Assembly: GCA_013339895.1 (NCBI GenBank)
Contig: JABACO010000003.1
Coordinates: 8,291,662 to 8,355,661, forward strand
Origin: Ephydatia muelleri
Lineage: Eukaryota > Porifera > Demospongiae > Spongillida > Spongillidae
Length of the DNA stretch: 64,000 nucleotides
Direction of reading: 5' to 3'
Shown here: one piece after another, positions 1 to 11,700 of the stretch
How the letters are laid out: each line of letters starts with the position of its first letter
How positions within the stretch are numbered: the stretch's first letter is position 1
Position numbers and translations under genes: made by a program
The notes under the pieces: model-generated
Told to the model about the DNA's origin: nothing
The model's database searches: none
The model's input: the letters and a program-made list of their open reading frames with translations, nothing else

Positions 1-580
1 TCAGTCTGGGTTCTCCTTCTCATGATTTGTTTTTGAATTGTGTCATGCAAAATGGCCTTACTCAAATAGTCACACATCCTACTCATGGTTCCAACTGTAT
101 TGGTTTGGTCTTAGTTACCTCCCGAGTTGATCTGGGACATTTCTATTGTTGAACCATTCTCTTCTTCATGTGGTCATGCAGCTATAAATTTTTCGGTTTA
201 TTGACCTATTATGATCAGTGATGGGCGAAACAGATTGACTTCTATAGCGCTGACTATTGTTCTATGACATCCGTTATTAAGGATATTGATTGGTCTCTTC
301 TTTGCAGTAATAGTTTGTCTGTCAAAGTGTTATGGTCTAAAATATCAAACGTATTGCACTCCTGTATACATGTAACTCAATTTGTACCTCGCCATTACCA
401 GTCTCGTAAACCATTCTCTTATCCTATACTCTCCGCTTGATATTACTCAGTTGAGAGGCCCGTTATTTTCCGTTGTAGACCATACACATTAAATTACATT
501 GCATCACTTAATTGCTACTTCTCTTTTGTTGACAAAATTCTAAACTATTCTTGTGCCAGGAATCCTGTCAGACACGAGTT
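1..580 (+). mobile_element. Decayed non-LTR retrotransposon (LINE) fragment, CR1/Jockey-like endonuclease-to-RT linker
   Basis: Translation of the plus strand, moving between frames, gives peptides typical of the end of a LINE apurinic-type endonuclease and the linker before the reverse transcriptase: QNGLTQIVTHPTHGSN, then a spaced VDWSLL-like stretch (DIDWSLLCSNSLS) and FVPRHYQSRKPFSYP. In CR1/Jockey/L2-type LINEs these segments occur in this order. Stops and frame changes interrupt the reading from the start, so it is dead. The left end lies outside the window and no 3' tail is seen. The clade is a guess from motif spacing; LINE identity is fairly secure. Confidence 0.62.
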
Positions 581-1552
581 AGCGTTTGGTACAAACCAAG
601 GTAGTTGCTTTAACACAACTGCCAATTGACAATTTGAATACAAAAGCGAAGATGCCGACCAAATCTGAAACTATTGGTGCAATTTTCATTCTTTAAAAGT
701 GTTCCTATCCCTATGCGTGGCCAAAGAAGGATTAGACCCTTACGTCACTCGGATATTTCCGTAAAAGCTGTGCACCAACATGACGGACGTGTATTAATTT
801 ATTTTGTTCGACTACCATATGACACATGAAAGGGTCTATAAGGGGAGGACAATACCCGGACTGGGTACGAGAACAGGCAGTACCCTTTGTTCTCTACAAC
901 CGCGCGGTTTTGTGACATAAAACAACGACGAAACTGCTCGTCACATCACAAGGACCAAATAAAGATGAAGAACCATACACAGTGGTTTTTGGCAACACGG
1001 TACGTCGTTTAGTGGCTAAGAAAGCGCAGCTCGAGCGATATTTCACACCTCAGATCCCGCATAGTACGAACAGTCTTTATGTCAATAGTTGCCACTGAGT
1101 GAAAACTTAACGCGAAGAAACCAATAAGATCAACAGATCTGTACAAACAGAAAACATTAATGCAGAGATGTGTTGTGTATGACAAAGCAAAAACTCATTG
1201 TACTGTGATGCATACTTATGTGTGGATACTTGCGAGCTTGCGAGCTATGTGCATGTAGCATGCCTGTAAACTAGTGCGCGTTCTCAACCCTTCTAGCTCA
1301 TTCTCACCAAAGGCCTGTTCTCAATTCATCATATAGAAGTACTGGTATATATGCATGAATGACAGTGGAGAAACGTTCAAACACACTATAATAAATAGCT
1401 TGCAAATTACTTTTGCTTTAGGAACAAATCTATTCCGGGCTAAGGGGGGGCTTAATTATTCGTTGGTCAGTTTGATACTCTAACGGGGTTGCACCACATA
1501 ACCCTTGGCTGCAGGTTTGCGCATTGATTTTTTTATTGCTTTGTATACACAG
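581..1552. other. No gene recognised between the LINE debris and the first receptor exon
   Basis: I see no long ORF, RNA gene or repeat unit here. Missing 5' exons of the downstream receptor gene could lie here or outside the window. Confidence 0.4.
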
Positions 1553-4031
1553 CAAAAACTCCAATTACCAATGGCAGCGGGGTGCTCGCCTCAGACTCGG
1601 TACGATGTAATGAACAATTCATTTTGAGAAATGGGACGTGTCAGCCGATTTGCGACAGGTGGAAAGTTATTTCAGTCGCTCTCGCTGACAGTACATTTGG
1701 GCTAACGATTATATTGGCGACTGCGGCTGGAGTATTTGGAGTTATTCTGCTGATAATCTCTTTGAAGAGTCGAAAGAAAATGTATGTTATAACTATTAAT
1801 GTATGGTGATGTAGGGCAGCAAGTGATGTGCATCCTTGAAAAACTGACTTTGCAGTGCAATAATTGAAAAGATATGTGCATGTATGGAGAAAGAAATATT
1901 TGCGTAAAGCCCATGAGCAATACAAGTTTCAACTGACACAATTAATAGTATATGCCAAAGTACAGAAGCAATACTTGATTGATTTCCTTTCGCTCCTATA
2001 CTACATTGCATCTCCCTACATGTACATGTATGCTACCATGCAATGCACTGTATTCCTCTCCAGGTTTTCATTTCCTTCTATAATCATCGTGTACATGTCT
2101 GGAGCGTCAATCATATTCGGTACGAAAAGTACTTGTATACGAGTGTATATGTATCACATAAGGCTTGAAACCGGTTGTGCCGGAGCTCCAGTTAACCGGT
2201 TAACCGACGGTTAACCGATCGCGAGATTTAAATAACCGCCTCAACCGGTTCTATTTCAGCTAAATAACCGCTTCAACCGGTTGTTAAAATATTAAGCAAC
2301 CACAACCGACCGGTTGATATTTTATTGAGGAGTTGCAAGTGGCGTCACGTCCGTCTTACATCTACCAATAATGCTGGGCGCGAGAAACAATAAGCGGACG
2401 AAAGCGAACATGCAATGGAGAGATTCATCTCTTCTTTGTATGCATGGTGATACTTACAGTAACTTTATTATATTTGGAACAGTGTCCAGCAAAATCACCC
2501 CTATGATACTATCAAATTTTACAGGACAAGCTAAAGAAAAGTAACACTCGAATTGAAATGTATGGCTAATTATAAATTAGGTACCCTATAACTTTATGAT
2601 GGATAGCCCATGCATGCGTAAGGACCATTTGCTAGGAAAATTTGAAAACTTGAAAAATGACTTTGCTGGAAACTAGCAACAAGGCGACATTCTTAGGGGT
2701 ACGCCGCGGACCATCTTTCTTGCCATGTGGCAAAGCCCGAGGCAACTTTTGGTCCCATCGATTATGTATAAATAATCGATAATTAATTGTTAAACCGGCA
2801 ATAACCGGTTGTTTTAAAACCTCAACATACCGGTTATTTTTTTAAACAATCACCTTAACCGACCGGTTTTTAAATTTTAATAACCTCTTACAACCGGTTT
2901 TTTTCTAAACTAACAGGTTTCAAGCCTTAGTATCACAGCATCTTCAAAATAAATAAATGAACTATATCCATGTCCTTATCTTTACTTCCACAATGCAGCG
3001 CTGTTTGTTTTGATTGCTTCCACAAGTCGTAGACTCTTTTGCAGCTCAGAAAACACTGTCGAAGCGATTCAAAATCCTTCTCCGTATTGCATAGTGATGG
3101 GTATGTGTTATAGTAATATGTGTGTACCGCAATGCAAATCAATCAGTAAATTATGCATTAACGTGACTAATCATTCTCTTTACAGGATGCATATTTTATT
3201 ATGGACTTCTTCATGTTCTGACGTTCTGGATTTCGCATGTGGGCATGCTTTTCTACAAGGTAGCATTTCCATTCGAATCACGACTCACTGAATTCTACTC
3301 GAAGCGCTTTAACCTGGGCGTGGTGCTGGCGGCACTGACACTTCCCTGCATCCCGATAATCGTCGCTTTCTCAACTGGAGGCTTTCTAAGCATCGGTTAC
3401 CCACAGCTGGTGTGCGTCATTAAGAATAGCAACGCAGAGCACTACTCGTTTACACTTCCGTCTAGTCTGATTATTGCAACTGGAATATCACTACTTGTCG
3501 TGATAGCAACAATTATTATCAAGGTAAAGTTTATCTTAAAGCTAGCTATTCATCAGTTTTACTTAAGCTCAACTGTTTGTTACTTAACAGAGCAACGGCA
3601 AAAACAAAAGACAAATAGATACGGCGGAAATCAAGCTTCTGTTTGTTCTGTGTTATTATGCCATAGCAGGCTCAATGGTTATCATTGCATTCACTTACAA
3701 CGCAATACACAAAAAAGACCTTGTTGAAGCGATGATTCAGTACATCTCCTGCGAGTCACTGGGTACGAGTGCAGAGTGTGATGCCGAAAAGAAGGCATAT
3801 GAACCCCTTGCGGGGGCGGAAATTTGGATCGTCACCTATGTGTTTATAGCCGTGTTTCCTGCCATTGAACTTGCTTACGTTGTGAAACTAAACAAGACGA
3901 AGCTAAGGTTGTGTGCCTGTGTGTGCATCAAAGGCAAACGGCAGCCAAGGGTTGTCTCCTATTTCAGATCACACGTAGAAGATCTTAATGACACTCTTCT
4001 AATGAAATCCGTCCAAACTGTTCAAACATAG
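1553..4031 (+). CDS. Seven-transmembrane receptor, C-terminal four exons (5' end missing)
   Basis: Exons 1553-1781, 2064-2119, 3186-3523 and 3591-4031 join in phase with GT-AG introns and end at TAG 4029-4031, giving about 353 residues. Reading begins in a Cys-rich stub (RCNEQFILRNGTCQPICDRW), followed by seven hydrophobic segments: TM1 (TIILATAAGVFGVILLII), TM2 across exons 2-3 (FPSIIIVYMSGASIIFG), TM3 (LLHVLTFWISHVGMLFY), TM4 (GVVLAALTLPCIPIIVAF), TM5 (IIATGISLLVVIATIII), TM6 (LFVLCYYAIAGSMVIIAF) and TM7 (IWIVTYVFIAVFPAIELAYVV without its last residues). A Cys-containing loop (ISCESLGTSAEC) precedes TM7. Plan and loops resemble an expanded family of sponge 7TM receptors, distantly like adhesion/Frizzled-type GPCRs. 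The ligand is unknown. Exon 1 starts mid-codon, so upstream exons exist. The small second exon is supported by phase and by supplying TM2. Confidence 0.75.
2159..2929. mobile_element. Non-autonomous hAT transposon (771 bp) with 8-bp target duplication
   Basis: The ends are inverted repeats beginning TAAGGCTTGAAACC. An exact 8-bp duplication, GTATCACA, lies at 2151-2158 and 2930-2937. Both subterminal regions are packed with AACCGGTT-type motifs, which are common as transposase-binding arrays in Ac-like hAT elements. There is no coding capacity, so it is a MITE. It sits in the intron between receptor exons 2 and 3. Confidence 0.85.
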
Positions 4032-4901
4032 CGTGCGGTGAAAGTTGTCATTCGGGCCTAAACATATATAAATGTATTTTCCTGCATGAGTTGTGACAAA
4101 CGTATAGTGTTTCCAGCATACGCTTGGCTGAAACGAAATAGTATTTCATGTAGCACTATGCCGCGTACATATACATGTGCTGATGTACAGTGTACTATAC
4201 ATATAGCAAAGATTCACACAAGAGTATGTACATGTACATTGTATATATATTGAGTCTTTGAGAGTCACGAGAAACGTCAAACGGTTAGGGGTTAGTAAGA
4301 CGCAAGAGCGAGAGAATGTTCCAGCAGCATGGCATAATCAAACAGCAATGAGCGCAGTATATACATATATAAGCGCCGGTGTGTAAAATGTGCATATTTA
4401 CATAGCCTGTAATAACACGATACGGTTTGAAGAATAAATGGGCAAGCATTCAGCCTGTACCGCGTCCATGCACGCATGTATGATAGAATCTTTATGCTCT
4501 TCTTTTGTAAGTGCATTCAAACCTACATGTACATGTAAATTGCATCGTGCGCGGCGTTTATAAGAATACGCATTCGTAAACGCGCCGTGAGTTATATCAT
4601 AGATAGTTTAGAGATGGATTGGAAGCACGGTTAATTGTCACGAAGTATCACCTACACTCCTGTGAGCGCTGTTTGTTCGCGTGTAGCAGATACTTCAGAT
4701 ACAATCTATGGCTGAGGCAATTAATGACAAAACCCGACGAAATACTGAAAAATGCTGTTGAAATGTGTTAGCTGATGATGGCTTTAAGATTCAGACTCCA
4801 TCGTCGAGAAGCGCTGTTGTGGACGCTCGGAAACTCTTACAGTCAGTACCTGTACCTGTATACATTTGTTTAAATAGGAGTTATTCCTATTCTCTGAGTT
4901 G
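4032..4901. other. Receptor 3' flank and intergenic sequence
   Basis: Rich in TACATGTA and similar simple motifs. No canonical AATAAA close to the receptor stop was found, and no gene was recognised. Confidence 0.35.
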
Positions 4902-5168
4902 ATGGACAAGGATGAAGTGCTAGACGTGGGGGAAAAAATTGTTTATAAATCACAAAAATCGGAGCGCAGTGTATTTAGAAAACCAAGTAAAACGAAAAAA
5001 GTCCCTCCTGGAGCATTCACTGAACACTTAGGATTCGTTCATAGAATTACAAAACCACTTATAGGATGGCTCGTAAACAGGTACATGCACAAAGTATACC
5101 AATTTATGCCTCAACTACTATATGACGGTGTTACACACGATCAGATGAAGATGAAACAAAACTTTTAA
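4902..5168 (+). CDS. Hypothetical small ORF, 88 residues
   Basis: The ATG at 4902 opens an 88-codon frame. The product is basic, with a Lys/Ser-rich N-terminal half (KSQKSERSVFRKPSKTKK) and a moderately hydrophobic C-terminal half. No signal peptide, Cys pattern or known domain is visible. I do not recognise it. It could be an exon, a transposon relic or chance. Nothing nearby supports it except composition that is less AT-rich than its flanks. Confidence 0.2.
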   Translation: MDKDEVLDVGEKIVYKSQKSERSVFRKPSKTKKVPPGAFTEHLGFVHRITKPLIGWLVNRYMHKVYQFMPQLLYDGVTHDQMKMKQNF

Positions 5169-7600
5169 AAATCCCTCCTTGCAAAATGGCTTCTATAAGC
5201 ATAGAAAACATTATAAACCTTTGGAGACTCACCCGTTTCTCACAACAAGCACGCGAGAGTGTGAAATTATCGGTACGCAGCGCGCGTAGCACAAAACATG
5301 CCTATTTTAAGGTCAATACCTTACAGAACGCTTACCTTTCAAATAGGCGATGAAAAATGTCCACCAAAAATCAGTATAGCACGCTTTGATGACTCCTGCA
5401 TCGATTTGCCCTCTACAAAGGTGTGATTCACGCGATCACGGAGTGTGGCCTCAGGTTCAACATTGTTGTGTGGGTTTGAGCAACCTATGCACAACAAAAT
5501 GCAAGCAACACACTTGTATTTTTTTATTTGCAAGCTTGGACAAAGTATTCAGTACTGTGTAGTATTGCATAGGAGGCTTATAGCACAGATTTTAAAAATT
5601 GTACGCATTCTGCAACTTTTTATGGTTCTAATTAACAGACAAGTCATCATGGGGCTGTGTAAGATAAAAATACATTAAACCAGCATAAGTACATAATAAT
5701 TTTTCTAACCTAATTAAAGTTCATTGCAAAAGTTAATGGCTAATTCCAGAGCCTCCTTCTCAATGCCTTCACCAAGTCTTTCCTCATCCAACATGAACAT
5801 GTCAGTAGTATTGATATCTAAGATACAAATGTAGCACGCGACTGGATATTGAATATAATAGCCGTCCCTAAGTGCTGACCACCTCAACAGCTGGCATAAT
5901 TTAACCTAAATTAGTCAGGACAAATGCACATCGTTATCTGATAATATATCATAGCTTCAAATGAATGTTTTGAAGACAATTACTTAACATGCAGTATTTT
6001 TATTGCAAATTAAATTGTGTCCTGGACATTACAAATAGCAAGCAAACCAGTAATTATAATTTCAAAAAATATAAATAAATAAATAAATAAATAATGAACT
6101 AAACTCAAATAAAACACAACAAATTAATTATTCTCAACCACACTAAATCGAGACGTATCAGAATAATATTTATTTAATTGTTCTTCAATTGGATATTAAT
6201 CTATTCAATTCATCATTGTCAGGATTTATTGACAATCCACATTGTTAATGGTAATATATGGTCCATTAAAACTGCAAGCTACCACTAGATGCATGTAAAA
6301 ATTCCCATTGCAGAGTTAATAACATGAGTTAATAACATTAAAGCATTGAATTTTTCAGTTTAACAAAATGCTTGCTTTGGAGGCTATTTCAAGTCTAAAT
6401 TAACCATTATATCTGCTTTTACCAGCTGCATGATCCCACACCAGGGAATCTTTAGCACTAATCAACTGCTTATCCTTGACGGTAGTCACCCTAAATACAA
6501 CACTCATTGCTGGCTGAGCTTAGTGCTGATGAGACAAAATGCTTAACCTGACACACTGCTGAATGGATTGTCTTCATCTGCGTTTATGCTGAATTCATGC
6601 TATTTTTATGCAGTATCTCGATTATTTTAAATTTTATCTAAATTTCTAGCCAATGATTGGTTCATTTGATGAGCTATGCCAGCACAACATGTGCAATCAT
6701 ATAGATTAGTGAGAGAAAAGGCCTCATGTTTGTCCGAAAGGCTGTACTGAGAGGTGGTCTCTGTAAAACAGATTTGATATATCTAAGGCATGAAATACTA
6801 ATGTGATAGTTCCATTGGTGTTGCAAGATGGTGGTGGGTAGAAGTTATTAATAATGATGAAATACAGTCATGTACTGTACATGGTGCAAGCCTACAAAGA
6901 CATGTCCATGATCTGTCTGTGTTGAGTGATCATCTCAATGGTTGCACGACCACCACCCCCAGGCCATTCCTCTCTAGTACTTTATCAGCAAGTTTGTCAT
7001 TGCTACAAGACCACACAGCTCATCAAATGTTATTCTAATTACAAGTTCTGGAACAACATAAGCAAATTGACAATCTGGCTTATATGAGCATGTGTAATTG
7101 AAGCAGTTTTCATTTGAATTGTAAAACAAAGTGTGGAACACAAAAACGAATTACGTATAGGCATGCCTTGTCGAATTTCTAGTCAAAGAATGAGAGCTGT
7201 CTGCATGTGCTCAAACTTGAAGTTTGAAGTTGCTACTTGTGCATTCAATACAAAATTAGAGTTAATCAGACCACTCTCTTCCAGCACATTGCTGCCCTGG
7301 AGTTCTTCAGTACTGGGTTATTGTAGCTCCTCAAACCTTTTCCCCCAGCACAACAACAGCAATCATGTATGTGTAAGACACAGTTGACTTCAAACTCATA
7401 TTTTGGCTTTCCTTTGAGTTTGACACGAAAGAAATGAAATGTGTAGAGCATGATATAGTAACAGCCTGTAGTAGCAAACATTGAGGATGCAAGTGACATG
7501 CAAATGCACTTAAGAGTATGCACGCATAAATTGATAATACTATGCTGCAAATGACATACATGCATTTTGTGCTTTCAGACTTCCCTCCAGTCCTGCAGCT
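5169..7600. other. AT-rich intergenic stretch without recognised genes
   Basis: Strongly AT-rich, with an (AAAT)n-like microsatellite near 6073-6094. A short ORF at 7133-7387 has no recognisable domain. The right end may hold introns or exons of the membrane protein that ends at 8041. Confidence 0.35.
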
Positions 7601-7673
7601 TTGAGTTCATCATTGATGGCTTTAAACCGTCACCAAAAATCACACAAATGTAAGCAAACCCCTTCATACTTAA

Positions 7674-8041
7674 CAGCTGTACCCTCCCCAACTCCATCAT
7701 GGTCTAGTCTGCAGCAACCAATAGCACAAACTGGAGGCATCATCGGTGGATCAGTTGTTGGAGCATTGTTTCTATGTTCTTTGATGGTCATCACAGTGTT
7801 GATCATTATTATTGCAATGAGATGAAAAAAGCAGAAGTACTCGGGTGGTAACAAAAGTAGTCATTATCTGGGAGACCCCAATGCCCACTACTCACAGAGA
7901 CAGGGTGAAGAAGTGGATATACGCTATGAGGCACCACTCAAGCCAGCAGGGCAGGGGATGCAGCCAACCGACAGTGAAGCTTATGGCATTGGAGGGGCTA
8001 AAACCAATCATTCTGAGAATGTGTATACGAATGTGATTTGA
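7674..8041 (+). pseudogene. Terminal part of a single-pass membrane protein with in-frame TGA before its Tyr-rich tail
   Basis: The frame encodes a Ser/Pro/Thr stalk (AVPSPTPSWSSL), then a Gly-rich membrane segment (GGIIGGSVVGALFLCSLMVI, continuing to IIIIAMR), then TGA at 7823-7825. The same frame stays open for 71 more codons to TGA 8039-8041. That extension looks like a real cytoplasmic tail: basic start (KKQKYSGGNK), six tyrosines and a terminal VYTNVI, with a YxN motif of the kind bound by Grb2-type SH2 domains. The Gly-motif membrane segment plus tail is typical of receptor-like genes. Either the gene is dead, the TGA is a sequence error, or it is read through. Upstream exons were not established; the left limit is approximate. 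Confidence 0.5.
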
Positions 8042-8304
8042 AGCTCAGTAGGATAGGCTATGGGCTGAAGATAATATTACTTTTAGATTCTTTATAAGTT
8101 ATTTATTTACGAGTGACATTGTATTTGGAACGGTATTGCATATGCTGGCATTGATTATTATCCACATATTTTAATGGGCTCATATGTAAATTCAGAGAGG
8201 CAACACATACGCGTGTGCAAGATGTAATAATACAATGCGGGAAAAGAGCATTTCTACACCAATTCTTGACACCTGCACTTCTGCTTTTCAGAAAATGATC
8301 TTCC

Positions 8305-8982
8305 ATGCCTTCCAAACCAGCCGGAAAAATGCTGTGCAATATTGCCTCAACCACAGCTCTTTCCATTGTACTCCCCTTTGCTACCTGTGTAACAATTAAC
8401 CCTGGTAGAGAGCTTCAGTTCCGTTTTGTTTTGATGCTTAAGTGCAATAACAGCCATATGGGGTGCCTGTGGGTTAATGCAGGTCTCGGAGATCGGTGCC
8501 CCATGAGTCAGACTCGTGTGCCCACTGTGGAGAGGAGTTTTGAGCTGACCAGTCCTCTCACGGGTGTGCCAAGAGATGACACACCTGTCCTCACTGCAAG
8601 CAGGAAGGAACACATGAGCGTGTCACTGAACAACACCTTGTGGAGTGTACGGATAATCCAGTGCGAGTGTGAGGTGACTTCAAAGAGGAGAGATATTGAG
8701 TCTCACAGCACCAAGTGTCCAAAGGTACAAATTGCCTGCTCTTACACCAAGGTGGGGTGCACCTTTGCATGGCTCAGGGAACACATGCCTGTCCATGTTA
8801 AAGAGGCTATTCAGGATCACCTGGACAAAGCCATGATGGCATCGCAGCAGCCTCACACGGTTGTAGTAAGATCACTTGAGTTCAGCAAGAAGAAGGAGGC
8901 TAACCATGTTTGGTACAGCCCTGGATTCTACACCCACCCCAATGGTTTCAAGGTCTGCATAGGTGTCTACCACAATGGGTGA
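8305..8982 (+). pseudogene. TRAF-like gene remnant: TRAF zinc fingers plus truncated MATH domain
   Basis: One frame begins a TRAF-type zinc-finger segment (LKCNNSHMGCLWV). The next fingers run on in another frame (HESDSCAHCGEE, then CPHCKQEGTHERVTEQHL), and the first frame resumes with KRRDIESHSTKCPKVQ and CSYTKVGC. A short linker leads to the start of a MATH/TRAF-C domain (HVWYSPGFYTHPNGFKVCIG) that stops after about 30 residues; a full MATH domain is about 130-150. TRAFs are cytoplasmic adaptors, often E3 ligases, for TNF-receptor and Toll/IL-1 signalling. The frame changes and the truncated MATH domain point to a decayed copy. No RING is seen immediately upstream. TRAF origin is well supported. 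Confidence 0.72.
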
Positions 8983-9860
8983 TCTTAAATTAATGGTGCT
9001 TCAAACGTCTTGAAGAAGTGTGAATGACTATGGGGAGTTGGACCATACGAGTGCACAGTAACTGCCTTGACCCCTAGCAACAGATAAACATAGATGTAAA
9101 ATGAGTCTCTGTCAAGGTATAGTCAAACTGCATGCTCTTCATCCACTCATATGTGCATCACAATATGGATATAGGTAAAAGTATCAATCATTACACTTGC
9201 CTACGATGCACCTCTATTCAAAAGGGTTGGCCTCTCAAATCGCAGCCTTCTTTGCGCAAACGGAGAAATATGTATATATTTACAGCAGGTGCAGTGCATC
9301 AACAAATCTAAGTTGCTGTTGGCTGTTGTCAATGTTGCTATGGTCACATTATTGATTATTCCATTTAAAGACTGTATTTTGGTCTCCATTGTTATGAAAG
9401 TTCTAGCACTGTATTTTCAGTAAGATTGCGATCAATTAGATGCAATTTCTGCTCACCTTTCTTCCTCTGTCACCAACTGTATGAATATATGCCCAAGGTG
9501 ATATCTCTTAGTAGTACAGTCTGAGTGCTTGGTATAACATGCGAAGCAAGTTCACAGCAATTTACATATGAAGTGTGGGTATCCATAGTTTATAAAATAC
9601 TTTCTAAGATAGGACTTTCATTAAGCGCAATTGTTATAAATATAGCATCATAATTCTGCATGTGCATCAGACTACTTCAAGTCTATTCATGACATTGATG
9701 CAATGCGTACAGTAACAATAACATGTAATGATGTATTCTGATGCAACCTGGAGTTATTTACTCCAAATACATTACGCTCAAGGAAAAAAGACATTGCCTT
9801 TGGACAGCTTGGAAAGTGCAACTCATCCGATCTTTGGTTTTTTTTTATATTATCAACGCT
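8983..9860. other. Intergenic, no recognised gene
   Basis: No long ORF or repeat structure was recognised on either strand. Confidence 0.35.
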
Positions 9861-9949
9861 GGTAATGCCACTCCCTTCACTCACCCCATTCCTTCATGCA
9901 TCCACCCCTATTATACATGTGCACACACATCTTCATCCTCCCCTTCACC

Positions 9950-10215
9950 AACCTCCTCACTCAGTCAGCACCCTTCACATACACACACATACCCTTCACA
10001 CACACACACCCTTCACACTCACACACTTCACATACGCCCTTTACACACCACACACACCCTTCCCATTACACACACACACCCTTCACACACAAACACACAC
10101 ACACACACACACACACTGTGTGCCCTTCAAACACTGTGTGCCCTTTGCACACACACCCTTCACACATACACACCCCTGACACACACACCTTTCACACATG
10201 CACACACATTACTCC
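9950..10215 (+). repeat. CA-rich microsatellite with CACACCCTTCA-type units
   Basis: Tandem (CA)n is interspersed with CCCTTCACACA units. The His/Thr/Pro-rich ORFs here are by-products of the repeat. Confidence 0.9.
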
Positions 10216-10420
10216 TCCGCCTAACCTCTTCCCACATCCCTAGACCTTTAGGACAGAATCCCAGCTATATGAGCCATGTGCAAGCATAGTGACAAGAAAT
10301 ATACATGTAGCATGTAAGAGTGGGTTGAGAAAAAAAGCAAGGGCGGCACAACCGATTCATAATTGACAAAATGCCAGGTGTTTACAAACTGATTGGGATA
10401 TAGGTTGGCACATGCAGCGT

Positions 10421-11470
10421 CTACTGAACATAAAATTCCCATTGCTCTAACCCCACGTTTTCACTGGTCAGAGCGTTGCTTGAACACAGCCTCATTTCCA
10501 GGTTGGTGACCGTAGACGAAGGCAGCCTCGCGCAGAACCAAGGCTGGTAAGAGTATGGAGCCAGGCAGCATGCCGCCTCTCCAGTATTGCACATCTGCCC
10601 GTCCCACAGCAGGTCGCTCATAGCATACACGATGTTTTTCTGGCCGGAGTATGTGTTCTGCGTAGGAACTGCAGACTCGCAATACCAGCTACTGCCGACA
10701 AATGCTGGTGCAGCGGGACCACTCGAGCAGGGACAGTTGTGACCGTTTGCCTGGTTCGATTCGAACGCTCCGATCCCGTACGACCAAAGGTGGTTCCTAG
10801 GACTGCCGTAGGTTATGCTCACACCATCAACGTAGGGGGAGTCTATAGACGTTGATGTGCCAGCAAAGGCGTTGGCCACTCCGTCCTCGTACCCAGCAAC
10901 TCTCCCGCACACCGACTGCCACCTCAGTCCAAGGGTGGAGATAGTCACCGAGTCACAGGCGCTACCAGTTGTTTCTTCGCACAGTCTGCGTCCCGACTGC
11001 AGCGTCAGGGCGAGGCTGGGTGGGCACTGCTGGCTTGTGTCGCTCGTTAGGTTGACACTGGCTACTCTTGCGAACCCGTTGGTCGAGTTGAGGCCGAAGA
11101 ACGTGAAGTTGGTGAACCTATCAAACCGACAGTAGACCTGAATCGCTACGCCTGTAGAGTTTATAACCCAGTAGTATCCCGAGCTGCTGGTTGGATAAGC
11201 AATGAGGATTTGCTGGCAGGAGGTTGCTGGTTTGATCCGTGACGATCCGTAGGTCTGGATACATCCACCCAGTGTGGAATTATTAAACATCGCGGCGATT
11301 TGAGTTGAAATTTGACTTTTAATTGCGTCCAGTTGCGTTTGGTTCGGACACGATGTGTTGACGATCGTAGGGGGTAAGGTTGCTGGGCATTGAGCGTCGC
11401 ATCTCTCCGGCCGAAGGCCTAAATATATGCATAGCAGCGTCACCAGGAGAGCAGAGGCGCAGGGCTTCAT
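10421..11470 (-). CDS. Secreted Cys-rich protein of a sponge/cnidarian family, 349 residues, single coding exon
   Basis: The ORF is complete from ATG (complement 11468-11470) to TAG (complement 10421-10423). Residues 1 to about 26 form a signal peptide (CASALLVTLLCIYLGL hydrophobic core). The mature part has many cysteines and several N-glycosylation sequons. Around residues 80-120 a segment CQQILIAYP...GYYWV...VYCRFD resembles the start of fibrinogen-related domains. The C-terminal half has GVSITYGSPRNHLWSYGIG and a CPCSSG motif that I associate with extracellular proteins of sponges and cnidarians. An extracellular adhesion or recognition role is inference. The ATG is preceded directly by TTGTATAG, which could be an acceptor for a 5'UTR intron. 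A 26-bp near copy of part of this gene occurs at 18482-18508. Confidence 0.78.
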   Translation of the reverse strand: MKPCASALLVTLLCIYLGLRPERCDAQCPATLPPTIVNTSCPNQTQLDAIKSQISTQIAAMFNNSTLGGCIQTYGSSRIKPATSCQQILIAYPTSSSGYYWVINSTGVAIQVYCRFDRFTNFTFFGLNSTNGFARVASVNLTSDTSQQCPPSLALTLQSGRRLCEETTGSACDSVTISTLGLRWQSVCGRVAGYEDGVANAFAGTSTSIDSPYVDGVSITYGSPRNHLWSYGIGAFESNQANGHNCPCSSGPAAPAFVGSSWYCESAVPTQNTYSGQKNIVYAMSDLLWDGQMCNTGEAACCLAPYSYQPWFCARLPSSTVTNLEMRLCSSNALTSENVGLEQWEFYVQ

Positions 11471-11578
11471 CTATACAACAAATGTAAGCAAATTTGGATT
11501 AGATACGGGGCGTATTCTCTTGCACACATTCATTATAATGCATACATAATTGAATTTACATCCTTACACCATACATAT

Positions 11579-11700
11579 GTGGTCATGCATGCATGCATGC
11601 ACTTACATGTACATGTACATCTACCCTACATGGCATGGGTCCATGCATATGCACGGATAGTAGTCGGTGCATGGGGGGGGGGGGGGACGCTGTGTAAGGG
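11579..11700. repeat. CATG-rich and poly-G low-complexity sequence
   Basis: Alternating GCAT/TACATG motifs and a G run near 11675-11688 precede the transposon-like unit. Confidence 0.6.
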
